64,000 nt of DNA from positions 12,307,501 to 12,371,500 of the forward strand of contig NC_092580.1 in NCBI RefSeq assembly GCF_037975245.1. The letters run 5' to 3'. Shown here piece after piece: positions 39,801 to 50,012 of the stretch. The notes beneath the pieces were generated by a model. The model searched no databases and was not told the DNA's origin. It worked only from the letters and a program-made list of their open reading frames with translations. Numbering within the stretch: position 1 is the stretch's first letter; each line of letters starts with the position of its first letter. A program made the translations under genes and the position numbers. The stretch comes from Apostichopus japonicus. Taxonomy: Eukaryota > Echinodermata > Holothuroidea > Aspidochirotida > Stichopodidae.

Positions 39801-41152
39801 TCAGCTGCTAAATTAGTATGTCGGCTCATCATTCTGTACCATAAGTAGATTGGGGAAGCGAATTTGAATTTCTCATGACTGTTGAATATTCATGTTTCCT
39901 CTGTATTCTACTGGATCACTCTATGTCAGTCACGACATATTGTAATTCAAGTGGTTTTTAACTGCATGATTTGTTTTCTGACTCTGGTCTTTCTGACTCT
40001 CTTTCAATAGGTGGGTTGCTATATTCTGTATTTATTGTGTAATGTTATAATTGCAAGTTGTCAGTCAAGAGAAAAGTGTATGTTTTCTAGGGACAAACTA
40101 AAACGAATGACCGAATGACAATTGACTTTGTACAGGGTAAATTATCATTTGCGAATGACAGCGAATGACAGCGAATGACAACGAATGACAACGAAGGACA
40201 GTGTTGAGTGGAGATAGAATGATTAACGGAGTGGAGTAAATGCCATTATTGGTTTTCTGCGCAAAAATGATTTGAGGAAAATCGCATCACGTGTTTGCAG
40301 GGTTTTGGTGTAATTTACGGATAGAAACCACAGGGAAAGTTTTTGTGTGAGAATGCCCTTGAGTACTGTGCTTTTTACCTCTGTAGATTTATATAGAAAG
40401 ATAACTGAGGCCGTTTCAAGATTATAGTATTGTTAGTTTCTAACAATTAATATCGGAAAAATGACGTTAAATTTACTTTTTAAAATCAGACTTACAATTT
40501 CGCTTACTATAAGGTGCGTTTTTATCTTGTCCGTACTTTACTAGAGCTAGATACCCACGAAGTCTGAACTGTGATATCCGGTTGAAGCAAATGTCTGTGC
40601 TGTCATTATTGTCATTTGTTTTAGTCAACACATTTTTTTAGTGTGTACAACATATTGTCATTCGTTATGTGTAACGCAATTGTCATTCGTTTTAGTAACA
40701 CCCGTTTTCTAGTTGGGCCTGTGCTGTTCTTCTAACAATGTTTATATTTGCTTTGCCATTGATTTCCAATTTGTTTAAAAAATTTATTCCATATATATTT
40801 GTGTAACCTTAAATGTTTTGTACAGTAACATTGTCAACAACACCAAACGAAAAGTAAAGGGAAGGTACATGCTATGGCTTAAAATTTGGAAACAGATGTT
40901 ACAAACCTTTATGAGAACAAATGTTTGACTTTAAGATCTTTAACAACTCTTCTTTATTCTCAGGTGAATTGATGTTGGGCTGGTCAACATGGATAAGAGA
41001 TTCTCGCTGAACTTGTTTTGACTTTGATGAATACCTTGCAGTGTGAATCTTCCTTGCAAATCTAATCTCAGACTTCTGCCATGATTCCTCCAGTTGGACA
41101 CGCAGTAATCTGCTGCAGCATTGACCCAGCCTCAGACTCATTTCAGGATAGT
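15320..41152 (-). CDS. RPUSD3: RPUSD3, mitochondrial RluA-family pseudouridine synthase D3
   Basis: Eight exons: 40907-41152 (ATG at 41139-41141), 38482-38623, 36380-36487, 35164-35198, 24546-24595, 22217-22349, 19353-19492 and 15320-15508 (TGA at 15320-15322). Phases agree at every junction and give an intact 343-residue protein, close to the human length as I recall it. The N terminus is Arg-rich ([15 protein letters not shown]), as for mitochondrial import. Landmarks are [85 protein letters not shown] and [13 protein letters not shown]3 acts on mitochondrial mRNA/rRNA. The usual catalytic RLD motif is replaced by APEKESSG; from memory human RPUSD3 has GKESSG at this place, which supports orthology rather than decay. 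A good acceptor precedes the ATG exon, so a 5' UTR exon should lie upstream. Confidence 0.93.
19522..21142 (+). repeat. 41-bp satellite array, about 39 copies
   Basis: The head-to-tail unit contains TAGCATGCTGAGTTAAATGA followed by CAATAGATTGGTCAGTGTAG. The array fills about 1.6 kb of the RPUSD3 intron between exons 19353-19492 and 22217-22349. Common variants are GAGTTTAATG for GAGTTAAATG, ATACC for ATAGC, and a GTACAGGTAGATAGC form seen near 19937 and 21090. Each unit carries ATTGG, an inverted CCAAT box. The copy number is estimated from length, not counted. Confidence 0.95.
21657..21855 (-). mobile_element. tRNA-derived SINE with (TA)n tail
   Basis: On the minus strand a tRNA-like head of about 75 nt has an A-box-like TAGCCTAGTGGTTAGGGTG and a B box GGTTCGAATCC, with a GCGTCC...GGGAGGC acceptor-like pairing. 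A short body follows, then a long TA dinucleotide tail at about 21658-21730. It lies in an RPUSD3 intron on the same strand as that gene. The simple-repeat tail and lack of CCA context argue against a real tRNA gene. Confidence 0.7.
22068..22163. repeat. (TA)n microsatellite
   Basis: A nearly pure TA run with an AAATATAAATATA interruption, in an RPUSD3 intron 54 nt from the exon at 22217. The preceding AAAGAGATACTTT is present twice, a small flanking duplication. Confidence 0.95.
22565..23112 (+). mobile_element. 5'-truncated CR1/jockey-type LINE, C terminus and 3' tail
   Basis: The open frame from about 22565 ([17 protein letters not shown]) to the stop at 22937 matches the end of non-LTR reverse transcriptases: a hydrophobic Y-x-PVWY segment, [20 protein letters not shown], a basic [10 protein letters not shown] block and [14 protein letters not shown]. 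The AT-rich 3' UTR ends in AATAAAGAAATTGAAAATTG, the short repeated tail typical of this group. The 5' part is lost. It lies antisense within an RPUSD3 intron. Confidence 0.85.
24745..24876. repeat. 132-bp near-perfect inverted repeat
   Basis: The left arm begins GTGTAAAAGTAAGTTGGCCT and continues through GACGTTTCGATCC and GCAGGATCTTCTTC. The right arm is its reverse complement with a few mismatches. Only about 12 nt (CCTTCCTTCTTC) remain unpaired at the centre. It lies in the RPUSD3 intron 5' of exon 24546-24595 and could extrude as a cruciform or fold as a long RNA hairpin. It looks like a fold-back element; no target duplication was identified. Confidence 0.9.
25835..32833 (-). pseudogene. 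hAT-type transposase gene (OTU-like + TTF zinc finger + DUF4371 + dimerisation), decayed
   Basis: Exons: 32813-32833 (MASKKRS); 30677-30963 (OTU-like, [12 protein letters not shown] then, one frame over, a segment ending [13 protein letters not shown]); 29733-30136 (TTF zinc finger, [17 protein letters not shown]...AFCRYCVFF); DUF4371 core 28954-29226 (LAFRGHRDS), 28527-28754 ([18 protein letters not shown]), 28257-28400, 27840-27997 ([16 protein letters not shown]), 27507-27686 ([17 protein letters not shown]), about 27171-27400, 26710-26923 (SPTEYF...IPFLDHLL); hAT dimerisation 26109 to about 26300 ([16 protein letters not shown]) and 25835-25979 ([21 protein letters not shown] stop). Phases agree across most junctions. 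Lesions: a frame change in the OTU exon near 30790, one near 27300, and a TGA plus frame change in the exon ending at 26923. Candidate catalytic acids are in IIDE, CADDAG and RWVERH. Confidence 0.85.
30305..30523 (+). mobile_element. Partial copy of the CTCCTACGCCTATG-ended hAT element
   Basis: This segment matches 49720-49971: TTGTAACGACTTCCCCAATA, AACGCGCGCAGAGCG, TTCGGGCGAGTCGTTACAG and the terminus CTCCTACGCCTATG at 30510-30523. Its left end is missing. It sits between the OTU and TTF exons of the large element, so it inserted there after, or together with, decay of that copy. Confidence 0.75.
33547..33818. repeat. (TA)n microsatellite clusters
   Basis: Two long TA-dinucleotide blocks, about 33547-33660 and 33721-33818, are separated by about 60 bp of unique sequence (GACTCAGAGTTTCACGCGTT). 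They lie near the right end of the large hAT element. Confidence 0.9.
34332..34674 (+). repeat. Two-copy tandem duplication, period about 173 bp
   Basis: Copies start at 34332 and 34505. Both contain AAGTTTCAGGGATAAACCAA, AGAAGAGATCATAATAGCCT, ATCACAGACTGAGAC and CACTTCCGAGGGTAGAGAAA. They have diverged by scattered substitutions and small indels. No coding signal is seen. Confidence 0.85.
35001..35061. repeat. 61-bp inverted repeat
   Basis: The arm ATTGTTTTGGTCGAGATGAA is mirrored by TTCATCTCGACCGAAACAAT with one mismatch around a loop of about 20 nt. It lies on the 3' (intron) side of the RPUSD3 micro-exon 35164-35198, about 100 nt away. Confidence 0.85.
35164..35198 (-). CDS. RPUSD3: RPUSD3 35-nt micro-exon
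   Basis: The acceptor TTTCTACCTTAG precedes the exon and the donor GTAGGA follows it. It encodes [11 protein letters not shown] with split codons on both sides, completing RRKFL before it and GTICQALK after it. Without it the phases of exons 36380-36487 and 24546-24595 do not match, so it is required for the full-length protein. Confidence 0.85.
39130..39485 (-). mobile_element. LINE reverse-transcriptase C-terminal remnant
   Basis: Minus-strand translation reads [20 protein letters not shown], a stop codon, then [40 protein letters not shown] and [11 protein letters not shown]. This is the R-x-D-L-I...FF..RVV..WN.LP...F...LD pattern found at the end of CR1/L2-type LINE ORFs. The internal stop shows decay. 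It lies in the RPUSD3 intron between exons 36380-36487 and 38482-38623's upstream neighbour at 40907. Confidence 0.8.
40091..40703. mobile_element. MULE-like MITE, 613 bp, with 9-bp target duplication
   Basis: It is flanked on both sides by the 9-bp direct repeat GTTTTCTAG (40082-40090 and 40704-40712). The ends are inverted: GGACAAACTAAAACGAATGA on the left, and on the right, read inward, GGGTGTTACTAAAACGAATG. A 10-bp tandem GCGAATGACA array at 40159-40200 and TGTCATT repeats near the right end extend the terminal motif. A 9-bp duplication and GG-starting TIRs fit the Mutator superfamily. There is no coding capacity. Confidence 0.8.
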
Positions 41153-41203
41153 CTACAGGAAAATAAGAAAATGAAATACATCCTATGATTACTGCAGTTC
41201 CTG

Positions 41204-41453
<250 letters not shown>

Positions 41454-41569
41454 ATGTACAAGCAACAACAACACAAAACAAGTGCACAAATGACTTTAAG
41501 GTACGGTAGCTACTTCTGAGTACATTTCAAAGAAGCTTAAACAAGTTATCTCATCAGATTTATTGGATC

Positions 41570-44312
41570 TTTGAGATGGACACCCTACAGTACAGCAGAG
41601 CAGTCACCTTCAAAGTCCATAATTAAGATGACCACTATGGGAGTGGGACTTCATCATATTATTGCCCAATTATTGCACAATACCATATTATTGAAAAGGT
41701 GTCTCAAATATGATATAATTTTTATTATTTGTCATTTGTTTGTAATTAAAAGAATATAATGTGGGCCTATTAAACATGGGCAATTTTTTAATGGTTGCAC
41801 CGTCGACAGAGATGATCAAATGTTCCGTCTGGATGACCAAACTCAGCTGCGGTAGGCTAGCTATCTTGTTCATGTTAACAAAAGCTCACGTATTGAATAT
41901 TTGTAAATGACCATTAAGAGCTTATTTTTCTTCTCTTTGGAAATGTTGGCAATTATAGTTACTTGTAAAGTTTGGCTGAATAACAATTCTATCACAGTAA
42001 TCTCTCTTTCATCAATTGCAAGTTGCTGATATGTAAATGAATGTTAATAAATGGAATGCTAAAAATTGCTAACAAATGTTGCAATGTGCTAATAAATGCA
42101 ATATGGAATGGACACTGAAGAAGTCCAGGAAATGCTTTCTATCAAACTATTTAGAGTAACTGCAAAACACCCTGCAACTTTGGAGCGACACCCTTAAAAG
42201 AGGTTGGCTATGGCATATAGTCTAGTAATACACAGAGACATACCAAAACTAAACAAAAGTTCATAATATCTCGCTGCTGTGGTTAACTATCTGGGCGGCT
42301 AATTTTTGCCTTTCTTTTGAAGAATGACCCATCATTACATCGTGATGTTCAATACAAGGAGAAATACCAAAAACAAAGTAAGTTCAATGTATTATGTTGT
42401 TGTGGCTATACCCCATCAGAATGGTTCAATTTTGGCCATTCCTTTTCAAAACTCATCATTATAATTATTACTATGGGTCCTTATTCAAGCTAAAATTTGT
42501 TTGTGATATTATTACAAACAACGTAATCAGATTCTCTTTCTTTTTTTAATTGAGCTGTTTTTTAAAAAGGGAAATTCTTGAAGGGTAATTTGGTTACTTA
42601 GTTTGTGCCAGCCAGCTACAGCGTAGAGCTTTGTGTGTGGAATATTCTGCCAAACTTTGTGTAGTTTGTATATAGGCTTCCACCCTAACATTAATTAGGC
42701 TGATACTGATGATAGGAGATAGTTTTGCCGACCTTGTCCTCCTAATGTCTGTAGACTAGTATTAGTACAGTAACCCAACTTAAGCTTGCCTGCATGACAT
42801 GTGTGCTGAGTACCGTACCGTAACCTTTTGCATTGCTTATTTGTTGAAAAACACCACCTAGGCCTATCGTTCTACTGTAACTAGCACTGCATATGCTACG
42901 TACTATTTCGTACTAGTTACTAAGTAACTAAGTAACTAGATAATACTAACATAACCTATTCGACAAAAAAATACAGTGACTCGAGAATAGAAGATGAAGA
43001 TTCAGCTCCCATGATTCATTTATCTTATGTCAATCTTGTACTTATATTTTGAACTTAAATTACATTTTAATCGACCATTTGTTCGCCTTTCGAGATTAAA
43101 CTCGATGCACGTAGATCTGTGAGGTGGCACACGTCTATTACAGTCTTTATCAGTCCGCACAGTGTTCTTGTGTCTCAGGAAAGTGGCAAAAAGCCGCGGC
43201 AGCAGGAGAACATCTTTTTTCAAATGTTATCAATGAGGATGGGTTTGTTTTGTTTTGTGGATTGGATGTTGGCGAGTATGCATGGAAGTGCACGTGGTGC
43301 AAAAAAATGGGCAATTGAGGCAATTTGGCCACTTTAGGCCTCCGGGAGCAGCTTAGGACAATTGTTTACTGCTGAGTAAAGAGGTTTGTTTACAAGTGAT
43401 GAAAACAAGTGCTTTAGGCACTCATAGCAAAAAATGTACACGGTCATGATTCGGAAAATTGATGGTGCTATGAATGCACAATGATTTTTTGAGTTTCCGG
43501 TAATTCTTTCAAAGATGACAGTTTAATCAGTACAAATTTTTAAATTTGTAGTGCATTTCTATTCGGTATGGAAACATATCTTCTGCTGTATGAGAAAACT
43601 CTAGGACGATCTTGGAAGTATGTCTGTTGTCATGAGGTGATATTATACCTCTTTAAGTTCCCATAAAACTCCTCCAAGGTCTTTAACCCGTTGCAATTTC
43701 AACCTTCATGTTTATCCCTTGTTAAATTACCACGATATCCGAATAAAGTAATGCAATAGGAATGATGGGTCCAATAAAATTTATATTTTAGTTTTATAAT
43801 TATATTGATTTGCCCCAGAGATCACAGAGCGCGGTTGAGTGAACAAAATGTCAACAGACAATAGTTCATGTGACGGATCACTTTGCAGTCACTGCATGCG
43901 AAAATATCAAGAGCTGTAAATATCTTCTTTTTTTTCAATTTCATGCGTGAATATTATTTAATTTGACTCTGCTTTGCTGCAAACTAACCGCGTTATCCCG
44001 AACGTTTCATCACAATCAAATTATACTTCCCTAACCAGTCTATACGAATGACCAACTTAAAAATTAATGTTCGAAAAGTTACTAACAGATTAATTTGAAA
44101 TGACAAATGTCCTGTGGATAAACTTTCAAAGAAAGTTTCATAGGCCTACACTAATTTTTTTTTTAGATTCCACCGGACTTCGTGAGAAGGCGAACTTAGA
44201 ATCTGTTAAACCGATTTCATTTGATGTAGAAATGATATGATAAGATCCATTCAGTTAACCCGTACTTAGGAATGGTTAGATATAATATCATCATGTTGAA
44301 TGGTATACATGA
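41570..44312. other. No gene recognised; region upstream of RPUSD3
   Basis: AT-rich sequence without convincing exons. The RPUSD3 promoter and 5' UTR exon should lie here, but I cannot place them. A diverged interspersed repeat occupies 43130-43490. Confidence 0.5.
43130..43490 (+). repeat. Interspersed repeat, copy 1 (pair with 50013-50350)
   Basis: Shared blocks include AGCAGGAGAACATCTTTTTT, TGTTATCAATGAGGATG, CACTTTAGGCCTCCGGGAGC, AATTGTTTACT and TCATGATTCGGAAAATTGATGG, each found with substitutions in copy 2 in the same orientation and order. Both copies have stops in all relevant frames. Confidence 0.8.
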
Positions 44313-44320
44313 CCGTTACT

Positions 44321-46572
44321 CAGGGTGGGAATTTGGCAAAAAAAGTTGGTACGCATTTTTTCATTTTTTGATGAAATGTGCTTACCAACATGAACCAAGA
44401 TTTCTCAGTTAGTAAGCACAATTCATGAATCGGTAAGCACAGCACATTGACCTGAAAAATGAACAAATATCAAGTCGTGCTGTTTATAATACAATATGCG
44501 ACCAATCAAATGAAGGCAAGTACAACCATACCAGCACATCCTGTGATCTAGTATCCAGTCAGAGCCACATAGAGGGTGATGCAGATGCACATGGTTCCAG
44601 AAGAGTCTGCTCTGGTCACCAATCACCAACAGATGTCATCATCAACGTTGAAGGAAGATGGGGACTACACAGTACACTCCAAAGAAACGTGGGGTTTGCC
44701 GGACTCTGCCCTTTGTGAACGGCAAAGCATGTTCACTAAAAAGTTCGCGGAAAGCACGCTATAAACACATGGCTGCCAAGTGCAGTATTCATGATGCAAG
44801 TTTCGTACAAATATTTTAACGAACGTTTCACAGAATCTGGGAATTTCATATGCAGTAATAATTTAAAAATTAAATGAATAACTGCAATAATTTCGAAGTA
44901 AATTATTTCACGAAGCACAGTAATATTTCGCTGCTGATGTTATTTTCGGCTGATGTTATAAAACGGCATACAACACACAGCAAGTCAAAAGAGCAAGTGG
45001 GCAACCCATCTCGAATGTAAACAACTTCTTAAACCGGCCATATGCCGTACATACATTTGCGCTGCACCGACAGTGTACTTTTGCATTAGTAGACCTACAT
45101 AGTGCAGTGCTGACTAGGGTTGGGCGATATATCGAAAATTCTTATTATCGCGATAAAAAAATTTTAACACGATTTTTTTGGAGTATTGAACAAATGACGA
45201 TAATTTCTTGTGAAAGAAATTTGAAATAACTGTGGATAAAAATGCGATTATCCTTTCTACGTTTTATGTGTAAATATTATTCTAGCATTCCATGGTTAAG
45301 AAAGTTGAAAAAAATAAAGTTTATCAACTTCATTCACTGACTTTTGAACTTCGTAAAAAACCCGTCCTTTACAACATTAACTGTATAGAGAAAAACAGCT
45401 CGAAAATCAGTAGAGAAATTACCAATTGTGTACGAACAGTAAGTTGGTACACCTTTCAAATTTTACGAAAGATCGAGCAAAATACTTTCGAAAAATTCAC
45501 GCGAAACTGGCATATCGTGCTAAATGCAACAAATGTCATGTAAACAAGGCTCTAGTACACCCATTTATGAATAAACCATACGACCACATCTGCTGTTAAG
45601 CGGGGGAAAAAGAAAGTATTTTCTAGAATTTCCACAATAAAAGGACAAATAATTATCCTGCCATAGTTAAGAGTATAGTACATAGCCTAACCACTTCGTC
45701 GGTTACGGATCTCACGTAACCAGAAAAACACAACTAATTGTATTTTGCGAAGTTGACGTTTTCTACAAGGACATGGAAACAATATTTAGCATTTAGTTAA
45801 TCATGCCAAGTGGCCTAAAACATGGGATTGCAAGGTTTACTTTGATAAAGATGGCCATACTGTAGCTATTGGGGCCTTGATATCGTGCTATGTCTGTATG
45901 GTATAGACTGTGCCTCGTGTATCATGGGGAACAGATTGTTTTGTTCATGCGGATGAGTCGGTTGGCTTGAGGTGTGTTTTTACCTCCATGGTTTTACTTA
46001 CCTTAATGTTACGGGGATATAAATTTTCTTCAACGTCTAAGATAATATTTCGCATAACTTTACCGATCCTTTACTGACTGACCTAATTAATTCTAGAGTG
46101 GAGTCAAAATAGTTTACTCCATGAAAAGTTTTTTGGAAACGTGCCAAAAATGTTAACAAACAGGTGTTAGACAGGGGGGAAGGTAACTGGGAAAATCCGC
46201 AGCACATGTACATTAGCCTACCGTGATATTTAAGTAGGGGTAAACACTGCAGTTAACTTGTAAGCTGATGTACGTACAGTATAGTGCGCGCTGTTCATTG
46301 TTAGGCAGTCTAGAAACCGGGCTTTGCCGAACGTAGTTTGTTTCATAATATCGTCAGTTTTGCTAGCTGCGCGACAAATTAATCCTCCGTAACTTAGAAG
46401 CAGATTGCAGATAAGCCTACTACAGTCTGATGCAGTCACTTACGGTCAGAATTTTTGGTACGCTCATTACAAGGGTGTGTAGTACTACGCCCATTTGATT
46501 TTCTTATTTTGGTAAGCCATATTTTCATTCCAGTACGCTAGCGTACCGGCGTACCGTAAAATTCCCACCCTG
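44321..46572. mobile_element. Non-autonomous hAT element, 2.25 kb, with 8-bp target duplication
   Basis: The ends CAGGGTGGGAATTT and AAATTCCCACCCTG are perfect inverted repeats. The 8-bp direct repeat CCGTTACT flanks both sides (44313-44320 and 46573-46580). No transposase domain is recognisable inside. At 45117 a second motif, AGGGTTGGGCGATATATCG, looks like the edge of another inserted element whose far end I cannot place. Confidence 0.92.
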
Positions 46573-46764
46573 CCGTTACTCTTTAGCATATTTTGTGTCT
46601 GCCCGATACATTCTCTGCATGCATTAGGAATGATATGCTGTAGTGTGCACAGTGGACGCGTACGCGGTCGTTGTGGACGACATATAAATTGGAATGTAAA
46701 TATTTGGAAAAGACAACAATATCAACTATCGTACATAGCACGCAAGCATGTGCTTGCTGGTGAC

Positions 46765-48966
46765 CAGTGGCGTAGCTACGGGGGGGGGGGGGGGCCTGGG
46801 GGCCGGGGCCCCCCATGAAATCGGCTGGCCCCCCCACTGGCCCCCCACTGGGAATGGGGTAAAAAAAAATGTAAAAAAAAAATTGTAAAAAAAAAAAAAA
46901 CCCTCATCAGTGGGATTCACTAATATTTTTTGTTCAATAATTTGGGAAATAGAGTTACACAATTTTCTCGTCTGCATCTGGCAGAATAAGAATAATACAA
47001 TATCTGTAGTAATTATGAGAATGGTCATACAGCATGGCATGGCAATGGTCGATGCGACGGTTGCGACCATACACCACGAACCTTGTGCATGTGCTGCGCG
47101 ATATTGATATCTACCAATACATGTTATCGGTCATCGATTGGCACAAAAACCCAGATTCTGATGACAGCTGCCTCAAGAAACCCAATTAATGGCCTAATTA
47201 GCACCGAGCCACCAATGTGGACCATTACCGAAACATTGATGCGTGTTAGTCTTCCATCCCCTTCCTCTAATGCTATTTAAGTCCAGATGTGGGCATTTCC
47301 TGCAAACCTACCGGTAGCCCACAGGGGTTTGAGTTGGGAGAAAGGCCTTGACACCTTGAAACAACAAATGATGCCAACCATAGGCGTACGAGGCGGGGGG
47401 TGCAGGGGGGGCAGACTGCCCCCTAAATTTCCAGAGGACAAGAAATTCGGGCAAAAGTCCTGAAAAAATATTTTTTCTCCTCTTAGGCTGCCCCTCCCCC
47501 ACTTTTCCTCAGGTTAGAAATGTGCCTTTTTTCTACATAAAAATTGAGGTGCCTCAAGTTAGCAAGAGGCCAGGGAACCAGAATGAACACTCGGGAAGGG
47601 CCGTTTCCGGCCATCTGAGGGGTTTGTAAAACCAACATTTTTAAAAAGTACGCTCCGCGCCAACCGATGGCGGCGCTCCGCTCAGATAGCCGTGCATACA
47701 ACTTTGCAAATCCTGGCTAAGCCCGTGACTTTTTACGAATTTCTGTGAGTCAAACTCAAAGCATTTTCGAATGGAAAAAATTTGTTAAGATATTAACAAG
47801 AAAAAAACTCTAATTCGGAAGATTCCTACATTAGTAACTAGCATGATTTCACCTCATTTTGTCTCAAAAGAAAATTTGTTCCTTGTTTCCCAATTTGCGC
47901 AATGGATATTGCAGTGCTAGTATGCATATTTTCCTTGAGGGGGGGGGGGGGGGGGGACGTTGATGGAGTGATGTGTATACACAAATAAGATAATACAATT
48001 AGAGTTATAAAGGGTACTGAGTATAACGCTGCATCATTCCAATCGAATTTCTGCAAAGTGCCCTTTGATGTCGGTGCCCCCCCCCCCAGATTAAAAGTGC
48101 TTCCTCCGCCCTTGACCTGGATATCCCCGACATGAGTGTATAAAAGAAACATTTTCTTTTTCATGGATGGTGGGGGGGGGAGTGTCTACAAGCCTAGAAG
48201 TACATGTTTATCATATTCTTTGTTATGTTTTATACTTTTTTGTGAGAAAAATTGCAGTCTCACCCGACACAGCGACATTATCGCGCCTACGTGTCGTTGA
48301 ACAATGTTTTTCTGGGGGTAGCTGAGTACTGTGTTAAAATAATAAATAAGGTAACTAAATATAGCAGCTTAAAAAATATACTGTCCCATTTTTCCCCTTC
48401 AAAGTGATGTTACCATTTTTTCTTCTTCCAATTTACCAAATTTTTGGGGAACTGTAAATTTCTAAAACGTGAGATTATAAAATAAAGAATGTTTAGATGC
48501 AACTTGCAAGGCCTCAGAAGTGCCGTTTCCGGCAATCTGAGAGGCATTGTGTGCCAAAAATTTTCTTGTTCGCTACGCGCCAACCGATGGTGGTGCTCCG
48601 CTTAGATAGTGTCACGGGAACTTTCGGGCACAAAAAGTACTGCCCCCCCCAACTGAAATGGTCCCGTACGCCTTTGATGTCAAGTTCACTCAAGTTAAAA
48701 GTCTGGCTGAGTTGGCAAGGCCAGTCAGCAAGAAAGAGAAAAAAAAAATTTGCATTTCTGTCACCAAAGTTGCACATCTTTTTGGTTGCTATTTTGCCTC
48801 ACAGGTGCCATCTCCTGCGATCTGGGGGGTGCTGAAATCTCAAATTTTCTCTGTACGCTCCGCGCCAACCAAGGTGGCGCTCCGCTCAGATAGTAACCTG
48901 GCCCCCCCACAAGAAAGAACAGCCCCCCCATGGCCCCCCACTCAAAAAATCCTAGCTACGCCACTG
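46765..48966. mobile_element. Non-autonomous hAT element, 2.2 kb, with 8-bp target duplication
   Basis: It starts CAGTGGCGTAGCTACGG and ends CCTAGCTACGCCACTG. The 8-bp direct repeat CTGGTGAC is exact on both sides (46757-46764 and 48967-48974). The interior is a patchwork of G/C runs and at least three copies of the subterminal motif CGCGCCAACC..GGTGGCGCTCCGCT.AGATAG (about 47650, 48575, 48855), consistent with nested insertions of related elements. No coding sequence. Confidence 0.93.
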
Positions 48967-49003
48967 CTGGTGACCCATATTTTGAATAAATAATTAACTG
49001 CAC

Positions 49004-49971
49004 CATAGGCGTAGGAGGAGGGGGGCTGGGGGCTGCAGCCCCCCCAACCAAATGTTTTGGTGAAAATTCGGGCAATGTGCTGAGAATTTTTCGGGCACCT
49101 ACTAGAAGAAGAATAATTTTCAGTGTTTTTAATTTTTGGGGGGTAAAAATTCGGCAATATGCTGAGAATTTTTTCGGGCATCTAGGCTACTGAAAGAATA
49201 ATAATTTGCAGTGTGTTTTCAATTTTTTTCGGTGAAAATTTGGGCAATATGCTGAGTGGCGGAGCGTCCATACAGTCAGAGGGGCGGATGCCCCCCTGAC
49301 AGACTCGAATGGACTGCTGGTGCCTTTTTCAGCTTTTTTTACCACTCTTTAACTTATTCGCGATTATTGACTTTTTTATTGCGCTCTCAAATACCTATTG
49401 ACATTTGTCACATTTAGTTGGTGCAATTTTCTGTTAAAAGGCGACGACACCTATTTATTCTTCGTTTATCTGCAAATTAGCAAGGCCTGGAAAGGGTTAT
49501 TTCCGGCGATCTAGGGAGTACCTTCACTCAAAAAATTTCTGTACGCTCCGTGCCAACCTGTTGTGGCGCTCCGCTTAGATAGTGTCTAAATATACGGCTC
49601 TGATAGTGTCGAAAGCGCCCCTACAGACTCTCCCCCTGATCAATTCCCCTAGCTCCGCCACTAACACCGACTGAAAGAAGAAGAATTTGCAATGTGTTTT
49701 TCAATGGTTAAACTTATATTATTATTAATGTCATTATTGTTGTAACAACTTCCCCAATTATTCTAACCAATATGGAAGGAATAACACGGAAAATGATTTT
49801 ATGTTATAGGCATGTGATGTAATAACCGATAAATGCCTAGGCCTATATGGTATGCACATTAACATGTGGAACGCGCGCAGAGCGAGCGAAAAATTCTGGT
49901 TATATTTTTCGGGCAAGTCGTTACAGCCCCCCCCCCCCCCCCCCCAATCAAATGAGGCTCCTACGCCTATG
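49004..49971. mobile_element. hAT MITE with CATAGGCGTAGGAG termini, containing a nested MITE
   Basis: The inverted ends are CATAGGCGTAGGAG and CTCCTACGCCTATG. The flanking 8-mers are AACTGCAC (48996-49003) and AACTGTAC (49972-49979), one mismatch. Inside, an ~82-bp unit (AAAATTCGGGCAAT..GCTGAGAATTTTTCGGGCA) is repeated three times, the third broken by the nested MITE at 49254-49662. It begins 30 bp after the end of the 46765-48966 element. Confidence 0.88.
49254..49662. mobile_element. Nested hAT MITE, second copy of the 11983-12375 family
   Basis: The same family as 11983-12375 in the opposite orientation: AGTGGCGGAGCGTCC at the left, CTAGCTCCGCCACT at the right, with the shared subterminal motif at about 49540-49585. 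Its outermost bases are altered and no target duplication is visible. The host minisatellite unit lost about 20 bp at the junction. Confidence 0.82.
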
Positions 49972-50012
49972 AACTGTACAGAGCAAAAGATGATTTTTGA
50001 GTGGCATATACT

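Noticed and set aside
43124-43318. Plus-strand frame of 64 residues
   Set aside because: It lies in an interspersed repeat; the second copy at 50013-50350 has stops in the corresponding frame.
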